Below, piece by piece: positions 42,233 through 47,755 of a DNA stretch of 47,755 nt. Each line of letters opens with the position of its first letter. Positions within the stretch are counted from its first letter, which is position 1. The notes beneath the pieces were generated by a model. The model was given only the letters and a program-made list of their open reading frames with translations, had not been told where the DNA came from and ran no database searches. The stretch covers positions 1-47,755 of the forward strand of contig CAIPVV010000011.1 of NCBI GenBank assembly GCA_903868595.1, given 5' to 3'. This stretch comes from an uncultured Pseudomonadota bacterium (GTDB taxonomy: Bacteria; Pseudomonadota; Gammaproteobacteria; Steroidobacterales; Steroidobacteraceae). A program made the position numbers and the translations under genes.

Positions 42233-43357
42233 ATGAGCCGCACCCTCTCCTCGACCCCCGCTGCCGACGGCTATTGGATGCCGGCGGAATTCGAGCTCCA
42301 TGCCGGCACCTGGATGCTCTGGCCGTACCGCCCCGACAACTGGCGGGCGGGCGGGCTGCCGGCGCAGCAGGCTTTTGCCGCGGTAGCCACCGCGATCGCT
42401 GCCTTTGAGCCCGTTACCGTCGGCGCCTGCGCCGGGCAGTACGAGTACGCCCGGGCCCGGCTGCCGGAGGCGATCCGGGTCGTGGAGATCTCCAGCAACG
42501 ACGCCTGGATGCGGGATGTGGGCCCCAGCTGCGTGGTCAACGCCGAGGGGGACGTGCGCGGCATCGACTGGCCGTTCAATGCCTGGGGCGGCCTGAATGG
42601 CGGGCTGTACTACCCCTGGGACCAGGACGACCTGGTAGCCCGCAAGGTACTGGAGATCGAAGCCTGCGACCGTTACCGCGCACCCCTGATCCTGGAGGGT
42701 GGCGCGATCCACGTGGACGGGCAAGGCACGGTGCTGGTCACCGAACAATGCCTTCTGAACCCCAACCGCAACCCCGGGCTGAGCCGCGAACGCATCGAGA
42801 CCTACCTGCGCCGCTACCTCGGCGCCCGCGTCGTGGTGTGGCTGGGCGATGGCGTCATCAACGACGAGACCGATGGCCACGTCGACAACCTGGTCTGCTA
42901 TGCGCGGCCCGCCGAGGTGTGCCTCACCTGGACCGACAGCCGCCGCGACCCCCAGTGGCGGGTGTCCCACGATGCGCTGGATCGGCTGATGGCGGCGCGC
43001 GATGCGCGCGGCCGGCGAATCAAGGTGCACAAGCTGCCCCAGCCGGGACCGCTGAAGATGACGGCGGCGGAGGCTGCCGGCGTGCTCACGCGCGACGGCG
43101 CCAAGCCGCGTGTCGCCGGCGAGCGCCTGGCCGCCTCGTATGCAAACTTCTACATCGCCAATGGCGGCATCGTGATGCCGCTGCTGGATGCGCGCACGGA
43201 CCCGGCAGCGCTGGCGGTGCTGCGGCGGGTGTTCCCGGGCCGCGAGGTCGTCGGCGTACCGGGCCGGGAAATCCTGCTGGGCGGCGGCAACATCCACTGC
43301 ATCACGCAGCAGATCCCCGCCGCTATAGCGCGGCGAGCGCCTGTTCTGCCTTCCTGA
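42233..43357 (+). CDS. aguA: Agmatine deiminase
   Basis: A 374-residue enzyme of the peptidyl-arginine deiminase-like family that converts agmatine to N-carbamoylputrescine and ammonia. AWMRDVGPS (91-99), DETDGHVDN with catalytic His216, and [11 protein letters not shown] with catalytic Cys356 are all present, and length fits AguA. The ATG at 42233 is 20 bases after the previous gene. The partner AguB (N-carbamoylputrescine amidase) is not in the window. Its product would yield putrescine for the Puu genes 5-25 kb away. The 3' end overlaps the convergent TPR gene by 35 bases. Confidence 0.94.
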   Translation: MSRTLSSTPAADGYWMPAEFELHAGTWMLWPYRPDNWRAGGLPAQQAFAAVATAIAAFEPVTVGACAGQYEYARARLPEAIRVVEISSNDAWMRDVGPSCVVNAEGDVRGIDWPFNAWGGLNGGLYYPWDQDDLVARKVLEIEACDRYRAPLILEGGAIHVDGQGTVLVTEQCLLNPNRNPGLSRERIETYLRRYLGARVVVWLGDGVINDETDGHVDNLVCYARPAEVCLTWTDSRRDPQWRVSHDALDRLMAARDARGRRIKVHKLPQPGPLKMTAAEAAGVLTRDGAKPRVAGERLAASYANFYIANGGIVMPLLDARTDPAALAVLRRVFPGREVVGVPGREILLGGGNIHCITQQIPAAIARRAPVLPS

Positions 43358-44072
43358 GCCAGGCGTCCTGCGTGCGCCGGTAGTGCGCCGGTGCCAGCTG
43401 GGCGTGGTCCAGCAGTTCCCGCAGCACCCTGCGCGCCTCATCCCGCTGCTGCTCCCGGCGCAGCAGCTCCGCGTAGCGAACGGCTGCCTCGGCCCCCGGG
43501 TAGTAGCCGGCGAGCACGCGGTACTCCTCCAGCGCCCGCGCCGCATTGCCTTCGGCTTCAAGCGCCCGGGCATACAGCAGGTGCCCGTCGTGCGACTTGA
43601 AGCTCGGGTTCAGCGCGATCAGGGAATCCAGCGTCGCGCGCGCCTCGGCCGGCGCGCCGTTCTCGAACTGCGCCACGGCCAGGCCCAGCAGCAGGTTCGG
43701 GTCGTGCTCGTAGAGCCCCTTGAGGCAGCTGCGGTAGATGGTGATGGCGTCAGCCGGGCGGCCCTGGCGGACCAGCTCCTCCGCATAGCGCTGCTGGCTG
43801 GCCACGTTGCCGCCGGAGAGGCGCGCCTCGCTCTCGTAGCGGCGCAGGTTGGCCTCCGGGTCCAGGGCCTTCTTGACCCCGCGCACGGTGCGCTGGGTGG
43901 TCTTGCTGCGCACGAGATCGGGGATGAGCTCGGCGGCGACGTAGGCGATCACCCCGGCGAAGGACAGCAGGGCCAGGACCCAGATCCAGATCTGGTTACG
44001 TCCGGTCTTGATGCAGTGGATGATCAGCAGGGCCTGGAAGACCAGGGAAACGATGGCGAGGAATGATGGCAT
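43323..44072 (-). CDS. TPR-repeat inner-membrane protein
   Basis: A 249-residue protein with two N-terminal membrane segments ([21 protein letters not shown] and [22 protein letters not shown], joined by a short KTGRNQ loop) and a cytoplasmic or periplasmic part of about 200 residues with tetratricopeptide-type repeats ([73 protein letters not shown]). No enzyme domain is present; such proteins usually scaffold complexes. The start at 44072 is preferred over 44108 because the hydrophobic segment begins there. It overlaps aguA tail to tail and is divergent from the patatin gene. Confidence 0.75.
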   Translation of the reverse strand: MPSFLAIVSLVFQALLIIHCIKTGRNQIWIWVLALLSFAGVIAYVAAELIPDLVRSKTTQRTVRGVKKALDPEANLRRYESEARLSGGNVASQQRYAEELVRQGRPADAITIYRSCLKGLYEHDPNLLLGLAVAQFENGAPAEARATLDSLIALNPSFKSHDGHLLYARALEAEGNAARALEEYRVLAGYYPGAEAAVRYAELLRREQQRDEARRVLRELLDHAQLAPAHYRRTQDAWLRKAEQALAAL

Positions 44073-44166
44073 TGCCCGAAGCTTAACCGGCGCCATGGGC
44101 GCCGGCATAGTATTCCGGTGGTGCCAAAACGTGCGTCCGTCGGGCGGGGGCGTTTATGCTTGTGCC

Positions 44167-46401
44167 ATGCGCTATCTGCCTTGGATCCTGCTGGGCTGCT
44201 GCCTGCTGGTCTGCCAGCTCCCGGCCGGGGCCCAGGAGGCGCCTGCGGCGGCTCCGCAGCGCCCGCGCATCGGGCTGGTGCTCTCCGGCGGCGGGGCCCG
44301 CGGCGCCGCCCACGTGGGCGTGCTGAAGGTCCTGGACGAGCTGCACATACCGATCGACGCCATAGCCGGAACCAGTATGGGAGCGGTCGTCGGTGGGCTG
44401 TACGCCAGCGGCCTGACGGGCCGTGAAATCGAGAAGATCATCTCCGGCGTGGATTGGCAGGACGCCTTCCGCGACCGGCCGCGCCGCTATGACCTGAGCT
44501 TCCGGCGCAAGCAGGAGGACCAGGACTTCCTCGTGCAGCTGCCGCTGGGCCTGCGCGACGGCAAATTCCTCCTGCCGCGCGGGCTCATCCAGGGCCAGAA
44601 GCTCGGCCTGCTGCTGCGCCAGCTCACCTTGGGCGCGGCCGATGCACCGGACTTCGACCACCTTCCCACGCCGTTTCGCGCCGTCGCGACGGACCTGGAG
44701 ACGGGCAAGCCGGTGGTCCTGGACCGCGGCGACCTCGCCACGGCCATCCGCGCCAGCGTCGCGGCACCCGGCATCTTCACGCCCGTGGACCACGACGGCC
44801 GGCTGCTGGTGGACGGCGGCATCGCCGAGAACCTGCCGATCGACGTCGCACGGTCCCTGAACGTGGATGTACTGATCGTTGTGGACGTGGGGTTCCCGCT
44901 CGCCAAGCGCCAGAAACTCAACTCCGTGGCCAGTATCTCCAACCAGACGCTGGCCATCCTGATCCGGCGCGACGCCGAGCGGCAGCGCGCCACGCTCACC
45001 AGCCAGGACATCGTCATCGATCCGCCGCTGGGCGACACCTCGTCGTTTGATTTCGCGCGTATCACCGCCTCCATTGCCCGGGGCGAGCAGGCGGCGCGCG
45101 GCAGCGCGCAGCGGCTGGCGCAGCTGGCGGTGGATCCGGCCCAGCACGAGCGCTACGTCGCCCGGCGCCGTGCGCGGGAGGCGGCCATCCCGGTGGTGAG
45201 CTTCTTGCGCATGGAGCCGGGCTCGGAGGCCTATGCCAGCGCCGCGCAGGCCATGCTCGGGGAGTTCGTGGGCCGGCCCCTGGACCCGGACAAGATCGCC
45301 TCACGGATCAACCAGTACTACGGGCGGGGCACGCTGGAGTCGCTCGACTACCAGGTCGTTCCGCAGGACCCGAACGAGCCGGAGGGCCCGCAGGGCCTGA
45401 GCGTGCGTGCACACCCCAACTCCTGGGGACCCAACTACCTGCGTTTTGGCTTGCGGCTGCAGGATGACTTCGCCGGCAACTCGACCTTTGACGCCGCCTC
45501 GCGCTTTGTCTTCACCGACCTCAATGCCTACGGCGCCGAATGGCTCTGGGACGTGCAGGTGGGCGCAAATCCGAAGCTCGCCACCGAACTGTACCTGCCG
45601 TTCTCGCAGGCGCAGCGCTACTTCCTCTCCCCGCATGCAGCCTTCACGATCCGCGACGTGCCGCAGATCGTCAACGAGGAGCAGGTCGGGGAGCTGCGCG
45701 TGCGCAGCTTTCGCTACGGCCTGGATCTGGGGCGCGAGATGGGGCGCTTTGCGGAGCTGCGGGCAGGCGTGGAGAGCGATGTGGGCAGTTCCCGCGTACG
45801 CCTGGGGGACGTGACCGCGCCGCGCATCGACTTCCGTACGCGCGAGTACTTCGGCCGCTACAGCTTCGACAGCATCGACGATGCCAGCTTCCCGCGCCGC
45901 GGCAGCACCGTGACGCTGGAATGGCGGGGCGCGCTGCGCGACCAGTCGGCCGATCGCATCTCCGACTCACTCAAGGTTGACCTGCGCACCGCCTACTCGG
46001 TGGGCCGCAATACCGCGATCCTGTGGGCCTCGGCGGGCACGCTCATGTCCCCCTCCCTGGCCAACGAGCGCAGCTACTTCCCGCTCGGCGGATTCCTGAA
46101 CCTCTCGGGCCTGACGCCGGAAGCGTTGCAGGCGCCGCACTTTGCCATTACGCGCCTGATCTACTACCGCAAGGTCGGGAGCGGCGGTGAGGGCTTTCTG
46201 AACGTGCCGCTGTACGCAGGCCTGTCGCTGGAGGCGGGCAATGCCTGGGCCTCGCGCCATGACATCAGCTTCAACTCCGCCCGCAAGGACGGCAGTGTGT
46301 TTTTTGGCCTGGACACCTTCCTGGGCCCGGCCTTCCTGGCTGCCGGCAAGGATGATCGAGGCCGCAGTGCGTTCTACCTCTTCCTGGGCCGCGGCTTCTA
46401 G
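44167..46401 (+). CDS. plpD: PlpD-type patatin phospholipase autotransporter (type Vd)
   Basis: A 744-residue protein with three parts. A signal peptide (to about residue 22, LPAGAQE) is followed by a patatin-like lipase (about 33-330) with oxyanion motif GGGARG (41-46), nucleophile Ser70 in GTSMG and catalytic Asp216 in DGG. A single POTRA-like segment follows (about 375-415, DPDKIASRINQYYGRGTLESLDY). The C-terminal half is a BamA/FhaC-type 16-strand barrel ending in YLFLGRGF with a terminal Phe. This is the architecture and length of PlpD of Pseudomonas aeruginosa, whose lipase domain is exported through its own barrel. Phospholipase A activity is expected. Whether the passenger is released is unknown. 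Confidence 0.92.
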   Translation: MRYLPWILLGCCLLVCQLPAGAQEAPAAAPQRPRIGLVLSGGGARGAAHVGVLKVLDELHIPIDAIAGTSMGAVVGGLYASGLTGREIEKIISGVDWQDAFRDRPRRYDLSFRRKQEDQDFLVQLPLGLRDGKFLLPRGLIQGQKLGLLLRQLTLGAADAPDFDHLPTPFRAVATDLETGKPVVLDRGDLATAIRASVAAPGIFTPVDHDGRLLVDGGIAENLPIDVARSLNVDVLIVVDVGFPLAKRQKLNSVASISNQTLAILIRRDAERQRATLTSQDIVIDPPLGDTSSFDFARITASIARGEQAARGSAQRLAQLAVDPAQHERYVARRRAREAAIPVVSFLRMEPGSEAYASAAQAMLGEFVGRPLDPDKIASRINQYYGRGTLESLDYQVVPQDPNEPEGPQGLSVRAHPNSWGPNYLRFGLRLQDDFAGNSTFDAASRFVFTDLNAYGAEWLWDVQVGANPKLATELYLPFSQAQRYFLSPHAAFTIRDVPQIVNEEQVGELRVRSFRYGLDLGREMGRFAELRAGVESDVGSSRVRLGDVTAPRIDFRTREYFGRYSFDSIDDASFPRRGSTVTLEWRGALRDQSADRISDSLKVDLRTAYSVGRNTAILWASAGTLMSPSLANERSYFPLGGFLNLSGLTPEALQAPHFAITRLIYYRKVGSGGEGFLNVPLYAGLSLEAGNAWASRHDISFNSARKDGSVFFGLDTFLGPAFLAAGKDDRGRSAFYLFLGRGF

Positions 46402-46419
46402 GCGCAGCCGGCCGGAGCG

Positions 46420-46686
46420 CTACAGGCCGCGGCTCTCGACGAGGGTTTCCACTTTCGTGAACACCAACGCCGGGCTGTCCAGCGGACGCGAGTAGTCGTG
46501 CCGCCGGCTCATCTCCGCCAGCGCAGCATCGCGGCCCTCGGCACTGGTGAACCAGTGCAGGCGCTGCCAGTCGGGACCCAGGATCTTGCGGAACGGGTCA
46601 TTGGTTTTAAGGCTAACGCGCACGCCATAGGGGCGTGGCTCCTGGGTCTGCGGCTTGCGCAGGTTATGTGCGGATTGAACTGCCAT
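46420..46686 (-). CDS. Small conserved protein of unknown function
   Basis: An 88-residue soluble, basic protein ([24 protein letters not shown], then [19 protein letters not shown] and REYSRPLD-like tail). It looks like a conserved proteobacterial small protein, but I do not recognise a named family. The start at 46686 is chosen because the compact reading begins there; the frame runs to 46734. It converges on the patatin gene with 18 bases between and is divergent from msrA, 57 bases away. No export signal or membrane segment is present. Confidence 0.65.
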   Translation of the reverse strand: MAVQSAHNLRKPQTQEPRPYGVRVSLKTNDPFRKILGPDWQRLHWFTSAEGRDAALAEMSRRHDYSRPLDSPALVFTKVETLVESRGL

Positions 46687-46743
46687 CCGCCCATGATACC
46701 GCCTGCCCTTGAAAAGGCGCTGGGAAAGGCTCAACTTCTGCCC

Positions 46744-47406
46744 ATGTCATTCCTCCGCCGTCCCGCCACCCTCCCAGATCCCGCCCGGGCCCTGCCCGGC
46801 CGGCCGGACCCACTGCCCGTATCCGAGCGCCACGCCGTCAGCGGCAACCGCCTGAAGGAGCCGTTCCCACCGGGACTGGAACGGGCGGTCTTCGGAATGG
46901 GCTGCTTCTGGGGCGCCGAGCGACTCTTCTGGCGCCTACCCGGCGTGTACTCGACCGCCGTGGGGTATGCAGGCGGGTTCACGCCGAACCCGACCTACGA
47001 GGAAGTCTGTTCCGGGATGACCGGGCATTCCGAGGTCGTGCAGATCGTGTTCGACCCTGCCGTCATCAGTTATCCGCAGTTGCTTAAGGTTTTTTGGGAG
47101 TCCCATGACCCCACGCAGGGCATGCGACAGGGTAATGACGTGGGGACCCAGTATCGATCGGTGATCCACACGCAAGGCTCACCGCAGTTGGCGAGTGCCG
47201 AGGCATCGCGCGCGCGCTACCAGGCCGCGCTATCGGCGAAAGGCTTGCCTGCGATCACCACGCAGATCGGGGACGCGCCGACATTCTATTATGCCGAGGA
47301 CTACCACCAGCAGTACCTCGCCAAGAATCCGGGCGGGTATTGCGGGATCGGCGGGTGTGGAGTTCCCTTCAAACTCGCGGAGTTACAGGTGGGGGAGAAG
47401 GCGTAG
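46744..47406 (+). CDS. msrA: Peptide methionine sulfoxide reductase A
   Basis: A 220-residue enzyme that reduces Met-S-sulfoxide in proteins. The catalytic Cys54 lies in [11 protein letters not shown]-terminal candidate resolving cysteines are Cys200 (GGYCGIGG) and Cys205 (GGCGVPF). Their spacing is five residues, whereas E. coli MsrA has Cys198 and Cys206, eight apart. [12 protein letters not shown] and QYRSVIH are typical of MsrA. The protein starts with about 45 residues before the core, like E. coli MsrA, and has no signal peptide, so it is cytoplasmic. Confidence 0.94.
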   Translation: MSFLRRPATLPDPARALPGRPDPLPVSERHAVSGNRLKEPFPPGLERAVFGMGCFWGAERLFWRLPGVYSTAVGYAGGFTPNPTYEEVCSGMTGHSEVVQIVFDPAVISYPQLLKVFWESHDPTQGMRQGNDVGTQYRSVIHTQGSPQLASAEASRARYQAALSAKGLPAITTQIGDAPTFYYAEDYHQQYLAKNPGGYCGIGGCGVPFKLAELQVGEKA

Positions 47407-47502
47407 GGGCTGTAGTGACCCTGTTTCCTGCGGGGAGACAAGGGGTTACCAATTCTATGTGCGATTTTCTGCAGGAAAAAGCGATGTTTTTCCGGGGCTG
47501 AG

Positions 47503-47522
47503 GTCTACCGGAAGTCTACCGG
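47503..47522. repeat. Short direct repeat GTCTACCGG
   Basis: Two copies of GTCTACCGG (47503-47511 and 47514-47522) separated by AA, in the gene-free stretch after msrA. Just before it, GGAAAAA (47474-47480) and TTTTTCC (47487-47493) form a short stem. The repeat could be a protein-binding site or the edge of an insertion; nothing else supports either. Confidence 0.5.
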
Positions 47523-47566
47523 TGTTTTGGACCTGGAATAGTCCGAGGGGAAGGGCGTGAATTTTT

Positions 47567-47755
47567 GTGATCGCAAATCGTCCGCATGACGCACGCTATG
47601 TGGCGCCGAGTGCACTGCGTAATCGGCTGCAAGAACTCACCGAGACGCGGGATGTATCCCGTCACCCGATTTTGTTGAAAGAGTTCAGCAGAACGCTGCC
47701 GAACTCCATTGCATGCCTGTCGGCGTCTTCTGGCAGTCTTCGTTATAACTGCGTC
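47567..47755 (+). CDS. Partial open frame running off the right edge
   Basis: A frame open for 63 codons from a GTG at 47567 to the last base, following a stop at 47558-47560. It reads VIANRPHDARYVAPSALRN at the start and ends SLRYNCV. The base composition is less GC-rich than neighbouring genes. The LPNSIACL...YNCV pattern is reminiscent of a group of proteins with an NC-(I/V/Y)-A motif, but only a fragment is visible and I do not assign a function. An AAGGG stretch lies about 12 bases before the GTG, a rather long spacing. Confidence 0.4.
   Translation, partial: MIANRPHDARYVAPSALRNRLQELTETRDVSRHPILLKEFSRTLPNSIACLSASSGSLRYNCV

Noticed and set aside
44167-46401. The patatin protein as a cytoplasmic RssA-like hydrolase
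   Set aside because: It has a signal peptide, a POTRA-like segment and a C-terminal barrel ending in Phe, which RssA-type proteins lack.
1-47755. CRISPR arrays, complete insertion sequences or prophage
   Set aside because: No regularly spaced repeats, no transposase or phage gene, and no integrase were found in any supported frame.

Overview
The window is about 47.8 kb of GC-rich, gene-dense chromosome. Family content (RlmKL fusion, TorF-type and BBP2-type porins, a large TonB-dependent receptor with a VTGSRI-type N-terminus, a DUF3649/PepSY/DUF3325 operon, a PlpD-type patatin autotransporter, PotFGHI) suggests a gammaproteobacterium near the Xanthomonadales/Nevskiales. That placement is an inference; there is no rRNA or other phylogenetic marker here. 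I see no complete insertion sequence, prophage or CRISPR array.

Layout. 1-4.1 kb: a C20 tract, an outer-membrane porin (minus), and a three-gene membrane operon (DUF3649, PepSY, DUF3325) resembling ferri-siderophore reductase operons. 4.1-9.2 kb: gloA, then a TonB-dependent receptor flanked by two identical tRNA-Met(CAT) genes, then a decayed second gloA. 9.2-10.5 kb: a gene-free stretch with a G10 tract, an orphan terminator and a C15 tract in the ppa leader, then inorganic pyrophosphatase. 10.5-16.2 kb: D-glycerate 3-kinase with a 2-hydroxyacid dehydrogenase (a likely hydroxypyruvate-to-3-phosphoglycerate pair), S-formylglutathione hydrolase, a small secreted protein coupled to a TolC-like lipoprotein, and a TorF-type porin.

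16.2-37.6 kb is a polyamine catabolism and uptake locus: a class III aminotransferase divergent from a PuuR-type regulator; PuuC; PuuB with a first PuuA-like ligase (minus); divergently PuuD, a second PuuA and a SpuC-type aminotransferase; and PotFGHI. It is interrupted by rlmKL, a carotenoid-oxygenase-family dioxygenase and a Tat-exported IorAB molybdenum hydroxylase. Together the genes can import putrescine and degrade it by the gamma-glutamylated route (PuuA, PuuB, PuuC, PuuD) and/or by direct transamination. A 12-bp motif, AATYCTAAACAY, occurs in front of the regulator, the first ligase and puuD, and is the best candidate here for a regulon operator. Agmatine deiminase (42.2 kb) could feed the same pathway.

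37.6-41.5 kb is a translationally coupled run: polyphosphate glucokinase, a YbdL-type aminotransferase, a YafV-type omega-amidase and a trans-sulfuration-family PLP enzyme. 41.5-47.4 kb: a degenerate HDOD-like protein, agmatine deiminase, a TPR membrane protein, a PlpD-type autotransporter, a small conserved protein and MsrA. The last 190 bases hold an open frame running off the edge. The observations most worth following are the tRNA-flanked receptor cassette, the shared polyamine-locus motif, and the C/G homopolymers, especially the one at the presumed transcription start of ppa.
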